DNA of 64,000 nucleotides from contig JASWJB010000240.1 of assembly GCA_032433595.1 (NCBI GenBank), positions 1 through 64,000 of the forward strand. The letters run 5' to 3'. Shown here piece after piece: positions 22,012 through 33,530 of this stretch. The position numbers and the translations under genes are program-made. The notes below the pieces were generated by a model. That model made no database searches. It had not been told where the DNA came from and saw nothing but the letters and a program-made list of their open reading frames with translations. Every line of letters begins with the position of its first letter. Within the stretch, counting starts at the first letter, position 1. The stretch is from Conoideocrella luteorostrata (taxonomy: Eukaryota > Ascomycota > Sordariomycetes > Hypocreales > Clavicipitaceae).

Positions 22012-23989
22012 TTAAAATCCGGTAATTGTAGATCCTCCGGCACCTGTTATGGGCTTTTCCATAAATTGAGTATTCGCAATCGCTGTTTTCTCTCTGAAAT
22101 TGTAAGATGTTCCACGATTCGTCCAAGTCTGAGTTGTTAGCACAAAGGACTGACAATAACATAATTTTGCGGTACTGAAACAATTTCCACAAAATGAACT
22201 GCTCGCCTTGAATGATTTCAATCGGCCCGTTTCATAAAACCAGGACACATTTTCGCTGGCGAAATGTGTAAGATATACCTCAACAGCATTGATGAACTCT
22301 CCACCAGGACCGTCAATATCAAAGTGCATGATTTTAGCGTACCGGGAAGATTTGCACCTCCCTAACTTGCGACTTGCATCCGGGATGTCCTCGGCATTGA
22401 ATTGAAACTCGATTTCGCGCAGTGTACCCAAGCTGGCAACAGACATCCCGGCCAAGTTACGGAGATACACCTCCTTGGGCCCTCCAAACGTAGTCCAACC
22501 ATGCGGCTGGTACCCGGTTGTTAATGTAACTCTTGCTGTGAAATAATCGTTATTTAGGTGCAAATTATTCTCTGGAATTTGGGGGTACCAAAAGCAAAGT
22601 CTCGTAGTGAATAGCGTTCGATGATCTTGTTTTCAGCATTAGGCGGAGTGTATTCCGCGATAGACAGGCTAACCATCTTGAGTCCCTTAACTCTCTGTCA
22701 ACGGGACAGTCCAAAGGAATAGTAAATAGGAGTAAGGACGATTTTAGGGGCAGCTAACTTACGTCAAACCCAGTCCTAATGGCTGCTATTGGGCCTGAAA
22801 CTTTCAGACGCCTTGTTTGTGGAGCCTCATGAGTACATCTAACCCATGGCGAAAGTAGCCTATCCCCAAGCCTGCATTGGATACCTTGTATGCCTCTTGA
22901 CCTAACAGCTAAGTTGAACCCCTCAAAGAATAAAATACTTAGAACTAACTCTTTATCCTCTGTTCTGTATCCTAATCCAATAGCTTTACTCTTCCTGGGA
23001 ATTAGCCTTATCCCCGCAATATACTCAACGCCTCCTAGCCGGATAACAGAGAATGCAATTTGAGCAAGTGGGCTGGGAATAGATGTCCGCCGTTCGTGGA
23101 ATAGGCGGCACCCCTTATTGAATCCGTGGTAAGGCCCGGTGCTTGTCTCCTGACGCAAATCGCCAGTTGCCTCTAGCAACCTTACACTAGCTGAATTCAG
23201 TCGGGGCGAAGTAAGCACGGATGGATCGTTCCATCGTAGATGTAATATTTGCTAGACTTGCCGGATTAACTTATATACTCTTTCTCGGTTTTATATACTT
23301 CTATTGCGATGAGCTTTATTCGTGCGATAATATAACCATCTCTGGTCTGATGTCTTGTCCCACTCCTGTGACTCAAATAGCCAAGAGAAGTCAGCGTTAG
23401 CCATAAACCTAGAAGCCTAGAATGAATTACTGTAGAAGATAGGCATAAATGATCGTGAAGCTCCACGGGCGCTTAAAGCATCTACTGTTGGCAGGTAAGA
23501 CGCGATATTGATGCAGTAAAGCAATTTGACACTATAGTTTGTCGTTGAATAGAAATCTTAAATCGTGGGGTCTTTGGAGCTTCCAAGGGCAGCTGCGAGA
23601 TCTCTGGGACATGATATGGATTATGTCTGGTAACCTTGCACTCCGGAGAGTCTCCGTCTCGATCGGAAAATCGGTCTTCTCAAGGGCAGTAGCCCCGATT
23701 ACTTACAACAGCCAAACCCCCGAAACTATGGCCCAGCCAAGGCCAGTTCCTGCAGATGGAAATGGTAGCGACTTGCAAACTTCGAACAGAACCCTACAGA
23801 CTCCTTTTATTGCAATCCTGTTTTGGCTGGTGTAGACTATTGACAAGAGGTTAACAATTCCACGGCAGAACAGCAGGCAATTTCCCACTCACGGACGCGG
23901 AACTGTTTTATCCAAGACGCAAAACCAGGGTCTTCATAATCATAGATAAGGTATCTGCAAAGAATATAGGAGAATATACGAGGGCTCAT
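22012..23989 (-). pseudogene. degenerate F-box/DUF7600-type protein gene with multiple stops and frameshifts
   Basis: Read on the minus strand across three frames, the region spells a nearly full-length fungal F-box-type protein. It starts at ATG 23989 (MSPRIFSYILC, then DYEDPGFASWIKQFRV), then VCKSLPFP, EDRFSDRDGDSP, NIASYLPTVDALSARGASRS, ASRF, DFSWLFESQEWDKTSDQRW, the QIAFSVIRLGGVEYIAGIRL block, WYPQIPENNLHLN and FGGPKEVYLRNLAG. Stops interrupt it: TGA at 23682-23680 where the family has Trp, TAG at 23419-23417 in place of Trp before ASRF, TAA at 23293-23291, TAG at 23254-23252 and TAA at 22014-22012. Frame is lost near 23740, near 23500 and at a T run near 22593. One intron with good signals survives (22760 to about 22709). 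The C-terminus is absent. Family naming is from recognition of these blocks. No function is expected. Confidence 0.82.
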
Positions 23990-25150
23990 TGCTTTCAGCG
24001 TCCTAAGCAGATTAGTTGACGATGATAGCCACCGATATCCCCATGAGCACTTAGAGTTCGAGTTTGGACCAAGTTTCTTGTACCCAGGTCATACGGAGTG
24101 GCAGGTTGCCTGGTCTATTGGATTACTGCGACGCTGATCACCTCAATTTATTGATGAAAATTATTCAAGAAACAGAAGCAGTACCATACGGCTCTTGTCG
24201 TTGGTTGGGTAGCCATTAGGCAGCATACAGTGACTTGTAAGAAGCTGAACCCATTCACTTGTGTGGGGAACGTACTGGCTGTGGAGCTTGGCAAGGTTCT
24301 CCTCCTAACTGCTCCTCAGATGGGTTACGTGTCAGTCAGTTATCAGCGTATTCACCGGAGCTAATTACAACTCGTTTTTTTTTCGCGTCCCTCAAGGGCT
24401 TATTTCAATATAGAAAAAATACATTATATGCCGGCTATACCCTGCCAGAGAACATGCTATCAGACGCCTTAGACGCCAACTCTGACCGGCTTGCTCGAAT
24501 GCTCACAATCTGCATGTTTATGTGAGATCTAATTTTCTCTCCTTCTTCTCCCTTTTCTTCCTGTGGCGGAAGACATAGAAACCCGGATCTGATTTTCCCC
24601 TCCCCATCTTAAAGCTATTTCAGCACTTTGTATAGTCTCGTGCGATGCCATCTGTCGTCGACGAGTCGTCGATTCTGGTACCCAAAGATGCTTCCTATTT
24701 ACTCGCGAAGCAAACCGTGACAGGTGTATCGCAATTTCACAGGCTTGGGAGAAATATTGCTAAATTCATGTTTAATTGAATCGAGTTGCTTGCTAAAATA
24801 AATGCAACTGCAAGGAAGCAAAGCAAAGCAGACGCATATATATGTACAGAGAATGATGTAACTGCGCCAATGATGGCAATCTAGCTATATATGAAAAGAG
24901 AAATCTGTCATCAAGAGGCTGCATGCGTACATGAATATATGCTATCTAAGCACACGAAATCCACAATCCAAAACTTGTTAATCAATACTTTGCCGTCATA
25001 ATAACCAGCAAACAGTGGCGTCATGCTTGGAGGTTTTTTTGTTTTTGTCCATGGTCGTGTGGGAACCAACCAGCCCCGGGTAGCTGTGTTCGGCCACATG
25101 TTCCGTCACACCTCTGTCCTCAACTGGACCTAGTCCATTGTAAATCTCCT
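23990..25150. other. intergenic, AT-rich
   Basis: AT-rich DNA between the F-box relic and the GH16 gene. I see no continuing relic homology upstream of 23989 and no open frame with support. The right part is the 3' side of the GH16 gene. Confidence 0.4.
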
Positions 25151-26581
25151 TCAGATGTTGAAAATCTTAGCGAGGATCTCGCTTCGTCTCCTGGCACCCC
25201 AACCCATCCCGTTCCACGCCTGACCGTTCCAGGAATTGTCGGCGGCCTTGGTTTTGGCTTGAGTTTGAGTTTGAGCTGGAGGTGGTGGAGAGGGCGGAGG
25301 AGGAGGAGGAGGAGGAGGAGGTGGTGGTGGTGGTGGAGGCGCGGATTGAGCAGCGTTCTCATGCTGTGGCTTACCGTCCCAGACTTGACCGTTCCAAGCC
25401 AGCTGCGTGGGCCGAGGAGCTGGTTGGATTGTACTTTGAGGCTTGACAGCTGGAATTTCCTTGGTAGGATCAGGCTTGGGAACAGATTGAACTTGAGTGG
25501 TAGGCCGAGGCTGGGTTTGAATAGTTGACTGTGGGGGATTGGTTTGCGTAGGTTGGGAAGTGGTCCAGACTTTGGTGGCAGAGGGAAGAGACTTCGATGG
25601 CTGGTTTCCGTTTCCAGCGCCTTGCTGGTAAACCTTGACAGAGTTGATGACCCAGAAAGCCTCTGCAAAGTGTGACGGGTTGCCGCTCACATAGTCTACA
25701 CATGTTCGAGCCAAGGCAGAGCACTCGGGGTTTGAGTTCCATACACTGGGGCTGCCGGCCCAGTCTCCGCAAAAGGTGGTATCAAATGTAATTTGATTGT
25801 TGGAGAAATGGTTATCGATGCTGCAGGACTTTCCACCAGCAAATCGGGCTACCGGGCTCCCCCAGTTGCTTGGGTTCGGGTTCTCAGCGGTAATATCGGC
25901 GGGTATTTTGGAGCGAGGGAAGAACCAGACGGCAATGTGGTCCGAAGTCCACTCTGTAGCGTAAACGCCGCCGCCAATATCGTTGAATCCATCACCATAG
26001 TTCTGGTTATCTTCAGTTGCCTGGCCACATCCAGCAGAGTTACCAGAGGCACCGCAGTTTGATGAGGCAAATTTGGTGGATGCCATAGTTCCTTCGTTCG
26101 AGACGAAGCAGCCCGGCTTCGTGTGAAGAGTAATGGAGTTCTTGGTCTGGGTGTTCACACCTTCAAGGATATCAATCTCTCCAGATCCGGGCCAGTCGGG
26201 GCCAAACATCCAGTAGGCTGGCCACGTTCCGCAGATACTGCCGGGCATATGGGCAATATCAGCAATGAACAAGCCGCGAGTGAAGGCCTTTTTCGAAGTC
26301 ACACGGACAGACTTGCGGCCGCCCACGGGACCCATAGTCTTATGATCGACACCCATGAAAATGCCCCCCTTGGCATAGCCGGACAGACCTTCTTTATCGG
26401 CAGTGTTTCTGTCAACATAATTGACGAATCCATTGGTAGGATCTTTCTCTGAGTAAAAGTCGAAGCTGTCGAAGAAATTGGTGGTGTCGTAGGCTGTGTC
26501 GAGCTGATATGCTGCTTGAGCAACTCCCGCAGCAAGCACCACGGTGCCACCGAGGGCCACCAGACGACTGGAGAAGTGCAT
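25151..26581 (-). CDS. secreted GH16 endo-1,3(4)-beta-glucanase with proline-rich tail
   Basis: A single exon encodes 476 residues. Residues 1-23 are a signal peptide ending AQA. The GH16 domain covers about 30-315 and contains SICGTWPAYWMFGPDWP and the catalytic motif GEIDILEG, with Glu135 as nucleophile, Asp137 and Glu140 as acid/base. The many cysteines (for example CGDWAG and CVDYVSG) suggest disulfides. A Pro/Thr/Gln-rich linker follows, then WNGQVWDG (396-403), a run of 16 prolines (415-430) plus PPPP, then WNGQAWNG (451-458) and a basic end. The enzyme should cut beta-1,3 or mixed beta-1,3/1,4 glucan in cell walls outside the cell. No GPI signal is evident at the C-terminus. The paired WNGQ motifs may bind carbohydrate or wall, which is inference. 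Confidence 0.93.
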   Translation of the reverse strand: MHFSSRLVALGGTVVLAAGVAQAAYQLDTAYDTTNFFDSFDFYSEKDPTNGFVNYVDRNTADKEGLSGYAKGGIFMGVDHKTMGPVGGRKSVRVTSKKAFTRGLFIADIAHMPGSICGTWPAYWMFGPDWPGSGEIDILEGVNTQTKNSITLHTKPGCFVSNEGTMASTKFASSNCGASGNSAGCGQATEDNQNYGDGFNDIGGGVYATEWTSDHIAVWFFPRSKIPADITAENPNPSNWGSPVARFAGGKSCSIDNHFSNNQITFDTTFCGDWAGSPSVWNSNPECSALARTCVDYVSGNPSHFAEAFWVINSVKVYQQGAGNGNQPSKSLPSATKVWTTSQPTQTNPPQSTIQTQPRPTTQVQSVPKPDPTKEIPAVKPQSTIQPAPRPTQLAWNGQVWDGKPQHENAAQSAPPPPPPPPPPPPPPPPSPPPPAQTQTQAKTKAADNSWNGQAWNGMGWGARRRSEILAKIFNI

Positions 26582-28115
26582 GTTGGTGAGATGGTCAAGG
26601 CCCTAGAAGAAAATGAGAGTGAAGTATTGCTGTTCTTTGCTGCAGATTGACTTGCTGAGTGACCGGCACGACAGCGTCAAAGAAAAGACGAAGAGATAGT
26701 GAAGAGCAAGAAGCTCGTGAGGTTGAAGATGTTTAGAAGACGCAAAGTGCTGTAAATGAGAACAAGTTCCTGGGGTCCCCCATTCGTGTTAGGGAATGTA
26801 GTGAACTGGAACCAGCCGCCCTGTCTATGCAGATGTTGATGCGTGTGCTCGTGCGTGTGAACGCTGGGACGGAATAGCCAGACGGCAGCTCGTCACAGTG
26901 ACTATAAGTAATTCCAAAGAGTCAAGGAATGTGCGGGCTCTCAATGAGCGACAGATGGTTGGGATGCAGGCGAGGCTGAATAAACCGCAGGTTTAATGAA
27001 TGTATGAGTAGCGAAGACAAGAATGCAAAAGAATGGTGTTCGTCCAATATAAAAGGAGAGGCAGTGAATCGAATTCACGGTCCAGAAGGAGAGACGCAGT
27101 TGTTTTGTAAATCAAGACAAACAGACCCAGCAGCTGAGAAGCGGAAAGTGGATTCGAAATGACGTTGGTCTCTGCTCAAGAGAGGCTGGAGGATATCCAG
27201 AAGAGGGTCGAAAGGAAACAGGAGCAGGAGCAAGAGCAGAAGCAGAAGCAGTGAAGGGCGAAAGATCACGCTTGTTGTGAAACCAGCTGCCGGAAGGATT
27301 GAACGACAGAGGAACAGAAACGGCTGGATCCGTCAACGGAACCGAAAACCTGCGGCAGTGCCTGCACAGAAAGCAAGAACGCAAGAGAGTGCGAGAGAGT
27401 GGTGAAGAAGAGTCAGCCCCGAGACATGGTCGACCTCGGGCGGGAATGCAGATATCTAAATACTGGCCACGGCATGTTGGCCACGAGTACTCCATAGTCT
27501 CCTGTCAACGATGTACCAGGCGCCATGCACCATGCCCCTTTCTGTTTCTTGATGGACAGTGCGCCTCTCGACTCGCTTAGACTCGAAATAGACACGGTGA
27601 ATGGACGGATCGATGCCAATACGGGCACTGACATATGTTCTCCATTATACGGAGCACAATAGTGATAGTATAGTCAACCTACCGACCAGCATCTCCTAAA
27701 GCACGGTGCTGCGATGCGAGCCCCTTCACCCCCCGGTCTCTCAGATTCGCATTCCTGCGCGTGGCCAACCGCATCCCTCGCTGCCCGCGAATCTGAGACC
27801 TGGTGCCGTCCATCGCTGGCCAATCACTGTCCGTGACCGGGAACGGCAAGGCTCTGCAGGGCAAGAGCCAAGCTAGAGCCCCTGTCCGTGCCTGACAATG
27901 GCGCCCTGGTGGGTCAGTCACTCCGTATTCTTGTACTGCGCTAGTGTGGTATTATAGCGGTACTTGGTGGATGTGTAGTAGAAGTGCTCCGTAGCCATTT
28001 TTAAACTGTACCTTGCTAGCGTTATTAGGCAGACAATACTTATTGTACTCCGTACAACGCACACAATGCAGGAAGCGCCTGCTACTATCTGCTGTCTGCC
28101 GATGGCCCTGATAAA

Positions 28116-28193
28116 TCAAGCACTGGCACTGTTGCACTGGTGGCACTGGTAGCATTGGCAGCACTGGCAACTGGCAACTGGCAATTGGCAACT
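28116..28193. repeat. imperfect CACTGG / GGCAACT minisatellite
   Basis: About ten short units of the type GCACTGGTG, GGCACTGGTA, GGCAACTGGCAACTGGCAATTGG in direct orientation. Confidence 0.75.
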
Positions 28194-30945
28194 GGGTCGC
28201 ACCGGAGTTTGGCGCGCGGTCAGTCACCCCGCTCCCCTTGGCCTCTGCTCTGGCGCTAAGGGTAGAGAGGGGCAGAGAGAGGCAGAGAGGCAGAGAGCTG
28301 CGGGAATATCGTATTGAATAGTTCCTCCGCCAAGATGTTCTTAGCATGCATGTATCCGTCTACTCGGCCGTTTCCTCTCGCTTGGATGAGACTGCATGGT
28401 GCCTGGACCTCTTCTTTTTCTCTTCAATCCTCGGCAAACCTATTAATACGTCTTGGCATCTCTCGCCCAACACATGCAAATCAACCCTCCATCCCGTTGG
28501 GTAATGGCTGCGGGAAGCGAGCCCCTGGCATAGAGTCCATATGGTCCGGTGTCGTATCGCCTTGCGCTACCCTTGCTGATGAAACATTCAGGCAAACAAG
28601 AAGGAAGGAAATCATCACAGCCTTGCCTCCAATGGATTTGCTTGTTTGCCCATGTTTTGCTCGCAGCCCAAGGTGAGTCACGTTTCACGCCTTGAGTGTT
28701 GCGGCACACAATGCACGGCTGCTACAAACACCAAGACATTTTGCACTGACATTCCCCCGCTTAGCGAAACGGATGGCAGCCGGAAACTGCTGTGCGCGCT
28801 GTGCGCTGTGCTGGACTGCACTGACTAGACCGGCGGACTGGATCACCCATCCCTTTGCATGGCGGGCTGAGCGAGCAATGGGCTTGATATAGCTGCAGCA
28901 GGCTGCTCATACAAAGTCATACTACACATACATCCACGGTAGGCATCTTTCTCGATCCCGAATATGTCAATCTTGCATGGGATCATGCGTAAGTTGGTGT
29001 ATGGTCGTATGGTACGAGAAGCGCTTGTTGCATGGAAACATTGCTTCGCAAACGAAACGAAACACTTGGCAGCGGCAGCTAAAGAAGCAGCCCAGTTACA
29101 TGGTTGCTCTCATACGCAACATCCCGTGCTTTGCTTCATTGTGCTCCCAAACTGACTGCCGTCTTGTACGCCTGTCCCCCTCTTCCCCTAGCAGAGGGCG
29201 CCAGCAGATAGATAGTCGCACTGTGTGAGCGATTACATCTGAGAATTCTCGTTCCCACCAAAATCCCATGTCTGGGAATGCTTGCTAGGAAAGCCCATAA
29301 ATGCCTCCCCCTGGCTCACTTCCCGGCCCGAAGATCATCTTCAGAATGGCTGGGGCCAGCCAGGGAGACGATCTTAGCGAAACCGCAACATGGGCGATAC
29401 GCAGACAATCCAGGTATTTTGTATCCAACTAAATACAGTGCTTAGTGTACGGCCTACTGCTTCGCATAACTGTTAGTTAACTAGTAACTGACTGGGCAGA
29501 GCCCTGCTACTCTATCTCTTTTGCCCCAACTTGCGCCCAAGTTGGCGCTGCCAAGTCTGGCCTTCTCTTCAAACCTGACACGTCCACTTCATCAGCCAAT
29601 ACTGTACACCGAGCCGGCGCGCGACACACTTAACATGGTCATGTGAATTTCACAGTGTTATACTCCGTACTCCGTGCAGCTCCGTTTTGCCGCTGAGCAG
29701 GAGACGCCGCGGCTGCTGTTGACACAGAGTTGTTTCAAAACACAAGTCAGATTACCTTTCCACAAAACATCGAAAACAAAAATGTTCATCCAATCTTTAG
29801 CATATCCGCACGGCACTACGGGGTGCAATATTGTGCAATATCCATACCCGCATTCAGTTGCGGCCGTGCTACTGGCAACAGGAGCAGGAAATCATGCCAC
29901 CGGATAGTCTACACAATAATTACCATCTTCTCGCTCCCTCCCTTTGACGTCGTGACTACAGGACAACTACTGTTGTTCTGTTTGGCTATGCCATTTTCCT
30001 TTTCGAATTACAAATTCTTTCCCTCTCGCCTCCTCTACCCCACCTCTTCTCACCGTTCTGTTCCTTTTGGCCCCCCCGGAAGAAACACCAGCAACAGAGT
30101 CAGGAGTACAGGACCGAGTGCATCGACTTTGAAACGTTCGGGAACCCCCTCGAAGTGGAGCCTCAACAAGGATGCTCCCAAAAGACCCCTGGTTCCCCGA
30201 GATCGCCCAAATACCCATGTTAACTGACTACAATCTGGCAGCGACAGAACATTACTTGCTGTATCGTACAACACGTGAGTAATCCGTACCAGCACTGTAG
30301 TTATTGTACTGCTTAAGCAGATGTCCTTCCTGTGCACACGGATCGACCAGTTACTGTTTGTACAAACGGCCTCAGGAAACCACCATGAGTCCTTGATGCC
30401 CAATCTATTATAAAAGTATGTGCTGTTCGGCGTACAGCATTATACCAATCTACGTCTGGTTCCCGCGCCCCCCATGAACATCCGTCCTTTCATTCTAATC
30501 GTAACCAACCAACGACCTACCATACCATACCAGAGCCGAGCTTGGAAACCACAACCCCCCTTCATCAAAAGCCAAGCAGCGCTGCTAATCATGTTGCCGG
30601 AAATCCATTCAACGTCCTCGCCATGACACAGCACCCCTGGTTTTCAATAAGCATAATACAAAAAATCCAATTGTCCCAGCAAATATTACAGCTGTTGGAT
30701 TCCACGCTATCTACTCCGAAACTAATCCCCGCATCCTTCTTTGTTTGGCCCACCAGTAAAAAGACCTCTGTGCCTGGTTAATCTCCCGTCCTTGCTTCTT
30801 CGTCGAAGCAAGGATATCCTGACGGTTCTTGAATCTGCAACCGCGCCATCACACGAATGACCTCCTTCATTTATTCCGTACGCTGTGCTGATCGGAATAA
30901 CGTACAAAATTAGTTTCGGTCAAGGGGCATTTATATCTCCGTGCC

Positions 30946-30957
30946 GGGGGGGGGGGG
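30946..30957. repeat. G12 homopolymer
   Basis: Twelve G residues flanked by GTGCC on the left and CAC on the right. Confidence 0.9.
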
Positions 30958-31996
30958 CACGTTTCTTTCTTTGCTTCTCCAAGCGCCTTCGTATTTTCCC
31001 TTGTAGCCAATAATATTCTCGCCATGCTACTATCATATCTTTCCTTGAAGCAATGAATGGGGTCTACGGGCCTATGCAAAAGGAAGAAAAAAAAAAGCCT
31101 CATTTAATTGCTTGTTAGACATCCTTACCTAGCTGAGCGTATCGACTCTCCTCATGTAATTCTCTGAGTATGCCAAGGTAGGTGCCGACATCAAATGCTA
31201 TCTATTGTGATGCTAATATATCCAAATTATATAACTACAAGAATAGGACCTTTTTTTTCAAAAAAAAAAAAAACACCAGGCGTTTCCAACAACACCCGAC
31301 TCAAGATGTACCGCTCGAGAACATTTCTATATACTAGAATGTGGAAAAGCAACCTGAAGAAGGTCTTGACCATTAACGCGCGAGTTGTAAGTTAAAAATG
31401 ACGAATGCACTCCTTTCCTTTTCCTTTTCCATCCCCTTCACCGCCTTTGGTCTTAATCTGGCTGAACTGGTCGATTCTCATAGTCCTAGCTTCGTTCTTC
31501 AACCATTCAGCGATAGCTGTACAACTACAGCCATTGCACATCTCGTAGAACCTATTCGCTGAACTGTACATTCCTCACCGCAAATCGCCTTAAAGAGGTA
31601 ACAAGTGTCGTCTAATAGGCCGTCATTTTTCCTCAGAGGTCCTTGAAGTGAGATATTGCAGATGTAAGTATGTATGCTAAAGGGCGTCTTCGTGGTCTCA
31701 TCCGAGCCTCGTCATCTAGTCATATTTGCATTTCTTACTTGCCCCAACCTTTCTCCCTTCCCTAGTCGTCCAACCATGTAGAGAGCACGTATTAACATAC
31801 TGACGATGAAAATAATTCGAAAAAACGCAGTGCGCCGGCGACAGCGTCCCCTCCTGTTGGCCTATTGTGATGGCCCATTATGCAATAATCACCCTCGACC
31901 CCGAACGCCAAATAACCTCAATGTGAGGAATTATGAAGAAACTCCAAATGGATGTGGGAGGATGGTTGTATGGCCTCTAAAAAAAAGCAGGATTGA

Positions 31997-33530
31997 TCAT
32001 AGTTTAACCCACTTGCCGGTGAGCTTGAACCAGATGAGAGCAATAAAATCCTCCTTGAAGCGTTCCCAGGGATTTCTGTTCAGCCAGTAGCTGAACTCTC
32101 GGTAATGGTACATTTCACCCCAGCAGTCTCGTCCCCATTCGCACCCAGCCATGTTCACGACAAAGTCTCGATCCTCCTGGCTATAATGGAATCGAGTGTG
32201 GTTTTTTCCGGAACCATCACCGCATGCGGCAGGGGGAAAGCTATTGATCTTGCGCTGAGGGAGAAAGCCAGTGTGTTCCCGCACCCAAGCGTGGTTCTCG
32301 TAAAGCGCCTCCAAAGCATCTTGCTCCTTGTGCTCCCATGCCATGTGCTTCTGTTCGTAGGCGACCGGGTCCCACCAGATATCCAAGAGACGTTCCGTCC
32401 AGGCGCTGCGGCGCACGAAGAAGGAGCCCAGGTTGAATCCGGAGCAGTCTTGTGATAAAAGAAGATTGACTGAGTTGATGTTGCCATCTCCCACAGGGCT
32501 CAATGCAGATTTGTCGAGATACGGATACGTGAGTGGGTGCGAGATATTAAGCGGATTCCAATCGTTAATGTCGCGATACACGTTCTTCTCCAGATTATCG
32601 AAAAGATGGTCTTGCAGAGAATACGAAGGCTCCATGACCATTGTGTTTAAATCTAACCACCAGAACCTGACGTTCCATGTTAGTCAAACACAAGTGGCTC
32701 TGCGAAGTTTTACTTGCAGCATCTGCGCACGACTTACCATTCTGCGTTTGGATACTTTCTCATTGCGTTCCGCACATAGTCGACCTTTTCCCAGCTTTCT
32801 CGCCATTCGTGCGCATACTTCTTTCTAGTCTTCATGTCGACGACTTCGAGGTCGTAGCCCCATCTCGAGATGTATTTTCGTTTATTTCGTACGCTATCGC
32901 GCTCAATGGCCCATTCTCGAGCCCCTTTCCACTCCATGACACCTCCACCGACATTGGCAGCCAGAATAATAACATACTTCGAGCCACCTCCACCCCAGCT
33001 TGCCCTCCTGTACAAATAAACAAGGGCTACGGCAAATTTTGGGTTAGAAACGCATGTCTAAAAGCCATAGCTTGATAAGTACGATGTGTGGAGGGGTAGA
33101 AATGCTCACGAGAGTTGTAGAAAATAAACAAGCAAAACAAAATCACTAGACATATCAAAATTCTGATTTTCAGCTTTCGGCCCATGCGACTGAATATTGA
33201 TTGTATTCTCCCAACCAGGGGAATGTTCCGCCCGGGCCACCGGCTGCGGCCGAATTTATCTTTGTCACCGAAGCGTGGGTCGTTGGTATTCGAGTTAAAT
33301 CGAGGTAGACTACTTGAGATTCGTCGCATGTGGCGAGTGAAGAAGCCTTGATTATGCGTCGCGAATGACGGATAGCCATTGGCACCGAGATGCCGCATCT
33401 TTGCGGACTCCCAAGATGCAGTGCCGGAAGAAGGAGCATTTGCAGGACTCGTCCGACCGCTGTTTATGTTCAAGCCAGGACTCGACCAGCCACCACCAGG
33501 AACAGGTGAAGGGCTGCGCGATAATGACAT
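31997..33530 (-). CDS. GT34 alpha-1,6-mannosyltransferase (MNN10/MNN11-like)
   Basis: Three exons (33530-33110, 33026-32738, 32666-31997) give 459 residues. Residues 1-121 are Ser/Pro-rich and basic, a cytosolic tail; residues about 122-138 (IRILICLVILFCLFIFY) form the single type II membrane anchor; the GT34 domain follows. Conserved pieces are GGGSKYVIILAANVGGG, EWAIERDS, WESWEKVDYV-like WRESWEKVDYV, FWWLDLNT at the metal/sugar-nucleotide position, DCSGFNLGSFFVRRS, WEHKEQDAL and FVVNMAGCEWGRDC. The first acceptor was set at GCCGTAG because it restores NSPLVYLYRRASW. In yeast these proteins extend N-glycan mannan as part of Golgi M-Pol II. An upstream open stretch with a good intron (33688-33548) could add N-terminal residues, but no ATG is found in it. 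Confidence 0.9.

Larger units (their letters stand above)
26582..31996. other. 5.4-kb gene-poor stretch upstream of GH16 gene
   Basis: The left ~500 bases should hold the GH16 promoter. Features seen are a GAGCAGGAGCAAGAGCAGAAGCAG stretch near 27220-27252, an imperfect CACTGG/GGCAACT repeat at 28116-28193, purine-rich AGAGGCAGAG repeats near 28262-28298, a TACTCCGTACTCCG copy at 29660-29677, a G12 run at 30946-30957 and an A run near 31259-31273. Open frames up to 165 codons occur on both strands but none has conserved motifs or splice support. No tRNA or rRNA seen. Confidence 0.4.

Noticed and set aside
29674..30227. Open frames of 77 and 165 codons in the gene-poor block
   Set aside because: Composition is unlike the neighbouring genes and no domain, signal peptide or membrane segment is convincing.
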